The notes beneath the pieces are model-generated. The model saw only the letters and a program-made list of their open reading frames with translations, was not told where the DNA came from and did not search any database. The translations under genes were made by a program, and so were the position numbers. 64,000 bases of DNA from Gammaproteobacteria bacterium (GTDB taxonomy: Bacteria; Pseudomonadota; Gammaproteobacteria; Competibacterales; Competibacteraceae): NCBI GenBank assembly GCA_024235135.1, contig JACKMZ010000006.1, forward strand, positions 1 to 64,000. Reading direction: 5' to 3'. Below, piece by piece: positions 54,918 to 63,382 of this stretch (its first letter is position 1; the number at the start of each line of letters is the position of its first letter).

Positions 54918-57248
54918 CTAAACCTCTGGTTTATTTGTGATCGTGAGCGAAGGGCCGATTTCGGGACTATTCGACGATAGCAGGGCCGCCGCTTCCACGA
55001 CTTGTCCAAAACTGAGACCGCCATCGTTGACGGGCGTCCACGTCGGCAAATGCGCCTGTATACCCAAGGCCTCCAACCGCCGCAGAGCATGCTCGGCCAA
55101 CCGACGATTCTGAAACACGCCGCCGGTCAGACCCACGGCAACGCACGAAAACCGCTCTCTTAATTTGAGCACCTGCTGCGCCAGGCATTCGGCCAAGCTG
55201 TTGTGGAATATGGCCGCCCGCCGCGCGGCGGGCCGACGAATATCGATCAGCAACGGTAGCAGCGGCGACCAGTCGGCGCGCAACACCCCGACCTCGTCCC
55301 AATCCAGAGGCAGTTCGACGTATTCACTACACTCCGCGTCGGTGCTGGCCAAGGCTTCCAGCAACATCGGCCCCTGCCCTTCGAAACTCGTGCGTTGCCG
55401 GCCCAGAACCCATGCCGCCGCCGCGTCGAACAAGCGACCAACCGCCGAGGAGAACGGGCTGTTCAAACCCCGTTCCCAGGCGTGCCGGGCCAGCGCCAGA
55501 TCGGGCAGTGCGTCGTTTTGCCAGTCCAAACCGGCTTCCCAACACAGTGCCGCCGCCGCACGCCAAGGTTCGCGCCCAGCGCGATCGCCGCCCGGTAGCC
55601 GGAAACGGCGAAAGCCCGCCACCTGCCGCCAATCGCCGGGTTTTCCCCAGAGAATTTCACCGCCCCATAGCGTGCCATCCGCACCGTAGCCGACGCCGTC
55701 CCAGGTGCAGATCAACCACGGTTCGATGCCGGGAAATTCGCCCACCAACCCACTGGCATGGGCATGGTGGTGATACACGGGCAAGACGGGCAAACTCTGA
55801 CGCTTGGCCCAACGGGTTCCGGCATACCCCGGATGCGCATCGCAGATCAAACGGCGCGCGCCGACACCGTAAAGCCGCTGCAAATCCTGGCCGATTCGTT
55901 CGAAAACAGCCAGGGCGCGAGGCGAGTCCAGATCGCCGACATGCGGGGACACCACCACCCGATTATCCCACGCCAAGGCCAGCGTGACTTTTTGGTGGCC
56001 ACCCAACGCCAGGACCGGTTCCCCGAGGGCGTGTTCAAGGCGCAATTCCAGCGGGGCGACGCCGCGACCTAAACGGATCGGACGCGGCGTTCCGGCGATG
56101 ATCCGATAAACGGCATCGTCCGCCGGCCGTTCGATCGGTCGGTCGTGATGCAGGAAGGCATCGGCGACCGACTTCAGGCGATCCGTGGCCTCGGCTGGAT
56201 CGGTGATCACCGGTTCTCCGCTGAGATTGCCGGAAGTGGCCACGAGCGGCTGCTGCAAGTCGCCCAACAGCAGATGATGCAAAGGGCTATAGGGCAGGAA
56301 GACGCCGAGTTCTTCCAGACCGGGAGCCAAGCTTTTCGCCAGCTTTGAGTCGGGACGCCGAGCGACCAGTACGATGGGGCGCGAGGGATCGATCAAACGG
56401 CTGGCGGCCGCGTCATCCCACTGCACGTACTCCCGCAGAACAGCTAAACCGTCCTCGCCGCCCGGCGGAAACATGACCGCCAACGGTTTATCCGGCCGCC
56501 GTTTTCTTTCCCGCAGGCGTTGCACGGCGCCGTCCTGGGTGGCATCGCACATCAGGTGATAACCGCCGACGCCCTTGACGGCGACGATGGAACCCGCCCG
56601 CAATGCCGCTAAGCAGGCCGCCAACGCGGCTTCCCGGCGGGCTTCGCCGTGAGCGTCCCGAAACTGAAGTTGCGGGCCGCAAGCCGGGCAGGCCAGGGGT
56701 TGAGCATGAAAACGCCGATCCGCTGGATCGCGATATTCACCCAGGCAATCCGGACACAAGGCGAAATCCGCCAACGTAGTGTTGGGGCGATCGTACGGCA
56801 GCGCCCGAATGATCGTATAGCGCGGGCCGCATTGCGTACAGTTGATGAACGGATAGCGGTAGCGGCGCGCGATGGGATCGTGCAGTTCCTGGAGGCAGTC
56901 GCCACAGGTGAAGTAATCGGGGGGAACGTGAATGTCCGGTTTGTCTTGGTGGGCGCTGGAGAGAATGCGGAAATCCGTAAAAGCTTGCGGGGAAACGGCG
57001 ACGAGGGATTTGATGGCGGGACGCGCCAACGGAGGAGCCTGAGCCGTCAGCGCCTGTTGGAAAGCGGCTAGCGCGGACGGCGCGCCTTGCAACCGTATTT
57101 CCACCTCGCCGCCGAGGTTCTGAACCCAACCCGTCAGCCCGAACCGTTGCGCCAGGCGGTAAATGAAAGGCCGGAATCCAACGCCCTGTACACGGCCTTG
57201 AACGCGGATATTGAGCGCCTTGAGCGAAGGCGGATCAGACGGGTTCAT
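54918..57248 (-). CDS. hypF: HypF carbamoyltransferase (NiFe-hydrogenase maturation)
   Basis: 776 residues, full length. Order: acylphosphatase domain (1-~95, QGRVQGVGFRPFIYRLA), two zinc-finger-like C-x2-C...C-x2-C units (CGDCLQEL/NCTQCGP and CPDCLGEY/ACPACGP), YrdC-like domain (~200-380; GVGGYHLMCDA), and the Kae1-like domain (VYHHHAHASGLVGE with metal His; DGVGYGADGTLWGGE). It carbamoylates the C-terminal Cys of HypE to make the CN ligand of NiFe hydrogenase. No hypABCD or hydrogenase genes are in the window; hypE is 2.7 kb away. Confidence 0.96.
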   Translation of the reverse strand: MNPSDPPSLKALNIRVQGRVQGVGFRPFIYRLAQRFGLTGWVQNLGGEVEIRLQGAPSALAAFQQALTAQAPPLARPAIKSLVAVSPQAFTDFRILSSAHQDKPDIHVPPDYFTCGDCLQELHDPIARRYRYPFINCTQCGPRYTIIRALPYDRPNTTLADFALCPDCLGEYRDPADRRFHAQPLACPACGPQLQFRDAHGEARREAALAACLAALRAGSIVAVKGVGGYHLMCDATQDGAVQRLRERKRRPDKPLAVMFPPGGEDGLAVLREYVQWDDAAASRLIDPSRPIVLVARRPDSKLAKSLAPGLEELGVFLPYSPLHHLLLGDLQQPLVATSGNLSGEPVITDPAEATDRLKSVADAFLHHDRPIERPADDAVYRIIAGTPRPIRLGRGVAPLELRLEHALGEPVLALGGHQKVTLALAWDNRVVVSPHVGDLDSPRALAVFERIGQDLQRLYGVGARRLICDAHPGYAGTRWAKRQSLPVLPVYHHHAHASGLVGEFPGIEPWLICTWDGVGYGADGTLWGGEILWGKPGDWRQVAGFRRFRLPGGDRAGREPWRAAAALCWEAGLDWQNDALPDLALARHAWERGLNSPFSSAVGRLFDAAAAWVLGRQRTSFEGQGPMLLEALASTDAECSEYVELPLDWDEVGVLRADWSPLLPLLIDIRRPAARRAAIFHNSLAECLAQQVLKLRERFSCVAVGLTGGVFQNRRLAEHALRRLEALGIQAHLPTWTPVNDGGLSFGQVVEAAALLSSNSPEIGPSLTITNKPEV

Positions 57249-57350
57249 GGGGAAGTCATCGGGGAAAAGAAATGGGGAGAAAATCGCCCTCCCCGGTCTG
57301 GCCTGATACTAAATCGCTTTCCACGCCCCCTGAATAGATGAATTTTGAAA

Positions 57351-57385
57351 AAGACGCGACTCGCGCGATAAAGAAGCCGCGTCTT
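57351..57385 (-). terminator. Probable terminator of the SLH-like gene
   Basis: On the minus strand AAGACGCG (57385-57378) pairs with CGCGTCTT (57358-57351) across a 19-nt loop, followed by TTT then C. It lies 18 nt after the SLH-like gene stop and before hypF. Confidence 0.6.
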
Positions 57386-57403
57386 ACCCAGCCATGATCT
57401 CGG

Positions 57404-58231
57404 TCAAGGACTCCAGTACAATCCCAATGCGCGCGCAAGGAAAGCCGCCATTTGACCCCGCGTTACCGGGTTATTGGGACAATAAATAGTGCCGTCGCCA
57501 CAGCCGCCGCTGATGCCCGAAGCCGCCAGCGCCTCAACTTCTTTGAAGAAGGGGTGACTGGTTGGCACGTCAAGAAACGTCGCGGAGCCCGGCGCCGGAC
57601 TGATCTGCCGTTGCCAATAGACCCTCGCTGCTCGAACGGTTGTGGTGTTTAAGGTGCTCCCGTCATAGAACTCGATCATATAGCCTCCATTAAAGTTCTC
57701 CACAGTATGATTAGAGACCGCGGTATAAAAATAAGTACAACCCGGAGCGGAAGTTGTTCCAGATTCAACGAACGCAAGGGTTGAGAGACTAGCCGATGCT
57801 GACGCATATCTGTAGAGACGTGCGTTTACCGTGTCAGAGGTACTAGAATCGCACGCCTCCAGTTCGAACCCAACGATCTTGGAGCCTGTAGGAAGATAAA
57901 ATCCGCACTCAAAAAAAGCTGATCCAGAAGTGACATTAAGACGCCCCTGACTCCCCCCAAAATTATAGGCGGTTGTAGAACTGATTGGCCCACAACCCCC
58001 CATAACTTGAGTAGTATGCACAAACGTACGTGAAATACCGAACTGATTAGTGATCAGATCGTCCTCTTTATCTTCCGCTGACCGTATCTCAACAGGCGAC
58101 GAATCAAAAGAATTGTTTTCAACCGCTGAATCGGATCCGTCCGCCGCGGCTCCATCAAATGATTGGGCATTGACGTTCGCTATACCTAGCGAGAGAGAAG
58201 CAAGAAAAACCAGCGCCACAATTGGTCTCAT
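57404..58231 (-). CDS. Secreted protein with SLH-like C-terminus
   Basis: 275 residues. ATG 58231 is supported by TGGAG about 7 nt upstream and a signal peptide ending near VNAQ-S. The next ~45 residues are acidic and Ser-rich. The middle (~65-210) is beta-rich with several Cys (GGCGP, FFECGF, ACDSS, PGCTY) that could form disulfides. The last ~55 residues (FLDVPTSHPFFKEVEAL, then PNNPVTRGQMAAFLARALG) match an S-layer homology motif, a cell-wall or surface anchor common in Gram-positives and a few Gram-negatives. Base composition is poorer in GC than the neighbouring genes, suggesting acquisition. Function unknown. Confidence 0.75.
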   Translation of the reverse strand: MRPIVALVFLASLSLGIANVNAQSFDGAAADGSDSAVENNSFDSSPVEIRSAEDKEDDLITNQFGISRTFVHTTQVMGGCGPISSTTAYNFGGSQGRLNVTSGSAFFECGFYLPTGSKIVGFELEACDSSTSDTVNARLYRYASASASLSTLAFVESGTTSAPGCTYFYTAVSNHTVENFNGGYMIEFYDGSTLNTTTVRAARVYWQRQISPAPGSATFLDVPTSHPFFKEVEALAASGISGGCGDGTIYCPNNPVTRGQMAAFLARALGLYWSP

Positions 58232-58435
58232 TGGATTTCTCCACAACACGTTAATTTCTCACAGCACTATTCACTGACACAAAAATATCAAAAATCACTC
58301 AACCTCCGATTGTACACATCAACCTTTCTTAAATTAGGACATTTATACAAAACAGAAATATTCTCCGAAGTTATTAAAGGCATCATACTCGCATAAATTT
58401 ATAAATTTAAATTTGCAATTCAACCGACGTTACCA
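58232..58435 (-). other. AT-rich spacer between SLH-like and Sel1 genes
   Basis: 204 bp, strongly AT-rich near 58320-58420, with runs such as AAATTTATAAATTTAAATTT. Probably holds the SLH-like promoter. No gene or defined motif recognised. Confidence 0.4.
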
Positions 58436-59752
58436 CTAATTATCAACTCGGCTTTGGCGTGTCTCACAAATCTTCGAGCCTCCCCTATGGTCCAGCATTT
58501 TTTGGGCTTCCGCGAATCCTTGTTGCGCTGCTCTGCAATACCACTTGACCGCTTGGGTGTCGCTCCGCCCAACGCCCTCGCCATTGATGTACATGTTTGC
58601 CAACGCAAGTTGCGCGGCGGCATGGTTTCGCTCTGCCGCCCTGCGAAACCACTCCGCGGCTTTATTATCATCCCTGGCCACACCGCGCGCATTGGCATAA
58701 GCAAAACCCATGGCGTATTGCGCATCAAGCCATCCCTGCGAAGCCGCTTTCGAGTACCAACGCAGAGCTTCCTCGTCATTGTTTTCGACCCCTTTTCCTT
58801 CCCCATAAGCAATCCCAAGTGCATATTGGGCTTGCGGAAACCCAACCTCGGCCGCTTTGCGATACCAACCCACCGCCGCCGCTGGGTCAGCGATCACACC
58901 CTGGCCCGTTTCGAGGAGATAACCGAAGTCGAACTGAGCGCGTGGCAGACCTTGCTCAGCGGATTTGCGTAACCACTTGGCGCCTTCGGCAGGATTCCGA
59001 TCGACCCCTTGGCCCTTCAGATACATTACACCCAGGTCGTATTCGGCTTGGGCGTAACCAAGTTCAGCCGCTTTGCGGATAACGTCGATGGCGTGGGGAG
59101 ATCCTTTATCAACGTCACGGGCGGGATTAAGCCGCGCCAGAGCATAGATAGCGTCCAGATGACCGGCTTGGCTTGCTTTCCGTAGCCAATTGATAGCTTG
59201 CGAATCATCCTTACTTGTACCGAGTCCTTGCGCATACATCACACCCAGGCTGTATTGTGCTGGAACGTGGCCTTGCTCAGCAGCCCGTTTGAACCAGATC
59301 AACGCGGCGCCATAATCCTCGGTCGACCCTAGCTGACCATTAGCATACATGAGCCCGACCGCGTATTGCGCGTCGGCGTAACCCTGGGCAGCGGATTTTT
59401 GCAGCCATTTCGCCGCTTGTACGTAATCTTGTCCAACCCCTGTTCCTTGCAGATACGCCAGTCCGAGATTGTATTGCGCCCGAACATGCCCCACCTCGGC
59501 AGCCCGTCGATACCAGTTTGTAGCAATTTCCGGGTCTTTTACGACACCCTGGCCATTCCCGTAAAGTACGCCCATGTAGTATTGCGCGTCGCTGACGCCT
59601 TGCTCGGCCAAAGGGCGCCAGAGACTCAGCGCCTTATCGTAATCCTCGGCTTCATAGGCGCTCACCCCTTGTTGGAGAGGGGAAACAGGATCGGCAAAAA
59701 CAACGAGTACCCAGCTGAGCGCAAGGCAAAAAAACACCCATTGAAATTTCAC
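58436..59752 (-). CDS. Secreted Sel1-repeat protein
   Basis: 438 residues from GTG 59752, chosen because GGAGA (59763-59759) lies 6 nt upstream and the protein then opens with a signal peptide (VKFQWVFFCLALSW, ending near VFAD); a longer open frame upstream has no such site. Ten 36-residue Sel1-like TPR repeats follow, each near (A)-AQY-x-(L)-G-x-x-Y-x-x-G-x-G-V; the fifth (IYALARLNPARD) is degenerate. Such helical solenoids bind proteins and are common in periplasmic signalling or virulence scaffolds. The partner here is unknown. Confidence 0.88.
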   Translation of the reverse strand: MKFQWVFFCLALSWVLVVFADPVSPLQQGVSAYEAEDYDKALSLWRPLAEQGVSDAQYYMGVLYGNGQGVVKDPEIATNWYRRAAEVGHVRAQYNLGLAYLQGTGVGQDYVQAAKWLQKSAAQGYADAQYAVGLMYANGQLGSTEDYGAALIWFKRAAEQGHVPAQYSLGVMYAQGLGTSKDDSQAINWLRKASQAGHLDAIYALARLNPARDVDKGSPHAIDVIRKAAELGYAQAEYDLGVMYLKGQGVDRNPAEGAKWLRKSAEQGLPRAQFDFGYLLETGQGVIADPAAAVGWYRKAAEVGFPQAQYALGIAYGEGKGVENNDEEALRWYSKAASQGWLDAQYAMGFAYANARGVARDDNKAAEWFRRAAERNHAAAQLALANMYINGEGVGRSDTQAVKWYCRAAQQGFAEAQKMLDHRGGSKICETRQSRVDN

Positions 59753-60000
59753 CCAAGGTCTCCGTGGAAATCCCGACCCATTATAAAATTGCAATAAATT
59801 TAAATGGCGCATCTGATAGTTACAGTCGTGAGGGAGGTCACGGACCCGATGATAATTATCAAACAGCAGCAACAATTGCTGCCAATGGCTCTTGCAATGC
59901 CCCAATCATCTTAAAGTTCAGGGCAGGGCGATACACTCGTCTCAACGCATAAGCCGTACCCATCACACAATCGTGAATGATCCGACGCCACGGACAAGTG
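59753..60000 (-). promoter_or_regulatory. Region between hypE and Sel1 gene with palindromes
   Basis: 248 bp. It holds a perfect palindrome GATAATTATC (59851-59860) and next to it a hairpin GCAGCAA/TTGCTGC with a 3-nt loop (59866-59882), which could end hypE or regulate the Sel1 gene. No T tract of note; no gene. Confidence 0.4.
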
Positions 60001-61008
60001 TCAGCAAATTCGCGGCAGGGGGTCATCTTCCAGCTCTTCCAAAAACCGTTCGCCGCCCAATTCCGTTTCCAACACCACGGCCGGCGACGGTCCTTCTTCG
60101 ATCCGACCAATGCAGGCCGCCCTGGCGCCTTGTGGCAGATCGCGCCAGCACGCCAGCAGACGTTCCGCCTGGTCGGAAGCCACCACGGCGACCACCCGGC
60201 CTTCACAAGCCAAATAATAGGGATCGTAGCCCAACATCTCGCAGACGGAACGCACCGGATCATGGACGGGGATGGCGGATTCGGACAAACGCACCCGCCA
60301 ACCGGTGGCGCGGCTGATCTCGTAGGCTACCGTCGCCAGCCCACCGCGCGTGGGATCGCGCATGAATTTCAAACCGGGCTTGTCCAGCAAAGCCCGCGTC
60401 AGCGGCAACACGCAGGCGCAATCGGACTGCAGATCGCCCCGCAAACCGAACTCCTCGCGCGCCAGCATCACGGCGATCCCATGATCGCCAACCGGGCCAC
60501 TGACCAGCAGACAATCGCCAACCTGGATACGATTCATGCCGAATTCATTGTCGGAAGCGCGAACCCCGATCCCGGTCGTGGTCAGATACAAGCCGCCACC
60601 CTGGCCGCGTGGAACGACCTTGGTGTCGCCGGCGACGATTTGGACCTGCGCATCCTTGGCCGCCTTGGCTAGACTCGCCACGATCCGCTGCAACACGTCA
60701 AACTCCAACCCTTCCTCGATAACGGCGCTCAGGCTGAGATAACGGGGTAGGGCTCCGGCCACGGCCAGGTCGTTCACCGTGCCATGCACAGCTAGGCAAC
60801 CGATGTCGCCGCCGGGGAATTCCAGCGGCTGCACCGTGAAGCCATCGGTGGTGAACAGCAGGTCACCCTGCAAATGCAGGGAGACGGCATCGGCCTGCAC
60901 GTCCAGATCGGGATTTCCCAGGTGACGGGCGAAAACGTCGTCGATCAATTCACGCATAAAGCGCCCGCCGTTACCGTGGGCCAAGGTGATCCAGCGATTT
61001 TGCGTCAT
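60001..61008 (-). CDS. hypE: HypE hydrogenase maturation protein
   Basis: 335 residues. ATG 61008 gives the family start (ITLAHGNGGRFMREL). ATP-binding AIR-synthase fold: FTTDGFTVQPLEFPGGDIG, VAGDTKVVPRG, FMRDPTRGGLATV. It ends in PRIC; the last Cys is the thiol carbamoylated by HypF and dehydrated to thiocyanate for the CN ligands of the NiFe active site. It is separated from hypF by two secreted-protein genes. Confidence 0.96.
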   Translation of the reverse strand: MTQNRWITLAHGNGGRFMRELIDDVFARHLGNPDLDVQADAVSLHLQGDLLFTTDGFTVQPLEFPGGDIGCLAVHGTVNDLAVAGALPRYLSLSAVIEEGLEFDVLQRIVASLAKAAKDAQVQIVAGDTKVVPRGQGGGLYLTTTGIGVRASDNEFGMNRIQVGDCLLVSGPVGDHGIAVMLAREEFGLRGDLQSDCACVLPLTRALLDKPGLKFMRDPTRGGLATVAYEISRATGWRVRLSESAIPVHDPVRSVCEMLGYDPYYLACEGRVVAVVASDQAERLLACWRDLPQGARAACIGRIEEGPSPAVVLETELGGERFLEELEDDPLPRIC

Positions 61009-61167
61009 CGGCAGCAGAGTCCGGTTAAAGCATTGGGTGGATGGATCTCGGCAACGATCGCCGAGCATGGAAGCGATGATGGCAATAAAGATAGAGTCTT
61101 TTGCAAGACAACTAAACCGCTAGGCAGATTTCGGGCGCGGTGCTAAAGTCCAACCCCATTCCCACAG

Positions 61168-61187
61168 CCGTTGGATCAATCCAACGG
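61168..61187. promoter_or_regulatory. Perfect 20-bp dyad at the pabBC start
   Basis: CCGTTGGAT-CA-ATCCAACGG, with 9-bp arms and a 2-bp centre. It overlaps the first possible start codon of pabBC (TTG 61171). It could be an operator or an RNA hairpin that controls translation. Confidence 0.6.
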
Positions 61188-62973
61188 ACTGGCTATCGAC
61201 GCAGCGCACGGCCATTCGAACTTGCATTTCCCACCCGGAAACGACAGCGCCCTGATTTACGACAGCCGGCGAGGGCGCTGGTTATCGTTCGCCAATCCCC
61301 GCTCGATTCACACCGTTTGGCGTATAGAGGACGTAGTTCCCACGCTCGCCATGCTGGATGAAGCAGTGCGCCGGGACGGCTCGTGGGCCGTGGGCTTCCT
61401 CGCCTACGAAGCCGCACCAGCCTGCGATCCCGCCCTAACGGTCAAAGCGCCCGGCGCCTGCCCCCTGCTCTGGTTCGGGTTATACGATGACCCACTCATC
61501 ATTCCTCCGACCACGGTGGAGGAACAGGCCAGGGCCGTTTTCCCGACGCCCTTGCATTGGAAACCCTCGATCAGCGAGTCCGCCTACCCGCAGGCCATTG
61601 CCCGCATCAAAACCTATATCGAAGCGGGCGACACGTATCAAATCAACTTCACGTTTCGACTACATGCGCCTTTCGACGGCGATCCCTGGCCAGTCTTCCT
61701 GCGTTTGAGCCAAGCCCAGGGCACGCCCTACGGCGCTTTTCTGAACACCGTGGACTGGGCGATTTGTTCCGCGTCGCCCGAATTGTTCTTTCAACTCGAC
61801 GGCAACCGCCTGCTTTCCCGACCCATGAAAGGCACGGCGCCCAGAGGCTTGTGGCGGACTGATGATTTGCAGCGGGCGACCCAGCTCAAGTCTTCGGAGA
61901 AGGAACGCGCCGAGAACGTGATGATCGTCGATATGATGCGCAACGACCTGGGGCGTATCGCCGGCATCGGCAGCGTGCAAACGCCCCGTTTGTTCGAGGT
62001 CGAGCAATATCCGACGGTCTGGCAAATGACCAGCACGGTGGGCTGCGATACACGAGCGGATCTGCCGGAACTGTTGTGCGCGCTGTTTCCCGCAGCGTCC
62101 ATCACCGGCGCGCCGAAGCGCCGGGCCATGGAGATTATCGCGGAACTGGAAACGACGCCGCGTGGCATCTACACCGGCAGTATCGGTTTCATGGCGCCGC
62201 AGCGATACGCTCAGTTCAATGTCGCCATTCGCACGGTTTGGATAGACAAATCGAAGCGCCAGGCGGAATACGGTGTGGGGGGCGGAATCGTCTGGGATTC
62301 GGCGGCCCATTCGGAATTTCAGGAGTGCTATGCCAAAGCGCGAATTCTGAGCGCCACTCAACCGGAATTCTGTCTACTGGAAACGCTGCTGTGGACACCG
62401 GAACGGGGCTTCTGGCTGTTCGATGAGCATCTGGACCGCTTGCTGAATTCCGCCCGTTACTTTGCCTTTTCCGCCGATGGCGAGGCAATCCAGCGAAGAC
62501 TGGCGGCGGCGGTCGCCAGTGCGCCGGCCCACCCGCACAAAGTGCGTCTGCGAGTGGCAAGAGATGGAAACGTCACCGTCGAAGTGCTGAATCTGCCTCG
62601 ACAGCAAGCGTCGCCACGGGTATGCCTGGCCAAGCAGCCAGTGGACTCATCCAACGTGTTCCTCTACCACAAAACGACGCATCGGACGATTTACGAGCAG
62701 GCCAAACGGGATTGTCCGGGTTATGACGACGTGTTGTTGTGGAACGAAGCCGGTGAAATCACGGAATCCTGTATCGCCAACGTCCTTTTCAAACGCGCTG
62801 GCGAGTGGTTCACGCCGCCGATCCACTGTGGCTTGCTGGCGGGAGTTTACCGGGCCGTTCTACTTCGACAAGGCAGGCTCAAGGAGCGTGTCCTACGGAT
62901 TGAGGATTGGAATGCCTGCGATGAGATTCGGTTGCTCAACTCCGTTCGTGGGATCTGGAAAATCCATCTTTAG
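61171..62973 (+). CDS. pabB: Fused aminodeoxychorismate synthase I / class IV aminotransferase-like lyase (PabB-PabC)
   Basis: Up to 600 residues. The start is uncertain: TTG 61171 lies in a dyad, TTG 61222 is another choice, neither with a good ribosome site. N-terminal PabB domain (~1-405) with the chorismate site: SRPMKGTAPRG (the K typical of ADC synthase rather than anthranilate synthase), ENVMIVDMMRNDLGR, SITGAPKRRAMEII, EYGVGGGIVWDS. C-terminal class IV PLP domain (~410-600): FDEHLDRLLNSARYF, PLP Lys in YHKTTHRTIY, ITESCIANVLF. It makes 4-amino-4-deoxychorismate and, by the fused lyase part, p-aminobenzoate for folate. Fusions of this type are known in several proteobacteria. Confidence 0.9.
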   Translation: MDQSNGLAIDAAHGHSNLHFPPGNDSALIYDSRRGRWLSFANPRSIHTVWRIEDVVPTLAMLDEAVRRDGSWAVGFLAYEAAPACDPALTVKAPGACPLLWFGLYDDPLIIPPTTVEEQARAVFPTPLHWKPSISESAYPQAIARIKTYIEAGDTYQINFTFRLHAPFDGDPWPVFLRLSQAQGTPYGAFLNTVDWAICSASPELFFQLDGNRLLSRPMKGTAPRGLWRTDDLQRATQLKSSEKERAENVMIVDMMRNDLGRIAGIGSVQTPRLFEVEQYPTVWQMTSTVGCDTRADLPELLCALFPAASITGAPKRRAMEIIAELETTPRGIYTGSIGFMAPQRYAQFNVAIRTVWIDKSKRQAEYGVGGGIVWDSAAHSEFQECYAKARILSATQPEFCLLETLLWTPERGFWLFDEHLDRLLNSARYFAFSADGEAIQRRLAAAVASAPAHPHKVRLRVARDGNVTVEVLNLPRQQASPRVCLAKQPVDSSNVFLYHKTTHRTIYEQAKRDCPGYDDVLLWNEAGEITESCIANVLFKRAGEWFTPPIHCGLLAGVYRAVLLRQGRLKERVLRIEDWNACDEIRLLNSVRGIWKIHL

Positions 62974-63382
62974 TGATCCTGTGCGCCGCCAATGGATGTT
63001 ACCCGTTTAAGCCAATAGACTTCAAAAAGGCGAGTCGTGACGCTGAGAGAGTGGTTGATTTGGCCACGATGATCGACACATACTCTCACTGTCCGTTGTC
63101 GGTTCGGCTGTCAATGAGCGCAGCGTCCAGGCCAGCCATCCGATATGTGACGGTCTTGTGCACCACGTGTTGTGCCGCGACCAACCGCATGACAGCGTCG
63201 TACATTCGAACCGGGGCAACCGGCCTGGCCCGGCATCAAACCTTGCTGGGGCAGTCAGTCTTGTCGATTCGTCGCGGCTGGTGGGAAGGATCAATAGGTA
63301 TCGCCCCCGCAGCCATAGCCATCCTAATTCACCGACACTTAAGCGTGAAACCGACTCATCCAGAATCACACGAAAATCTAGC
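62974..63382. other. 409-bp stretch without a convincing gene
   Basis: Between pabBC and ampG. Open frames exist on both strands (about 137 and 178 codons) but they are rich in Cys, Trp and Ser-Thr runs, lack ribosome sites and show no recognisable motif. The base composition is like coding DNA, so a decayed gene is possible. No hairpin or promoter of note. Confidence 0.5.

Noticed and set aside
54918..61008. A complete NiFe-hydrogenase maturation operon
   Set aside because: Only hypF and hypE are present; hypA, B, C, D and structural genes are absent from the window.
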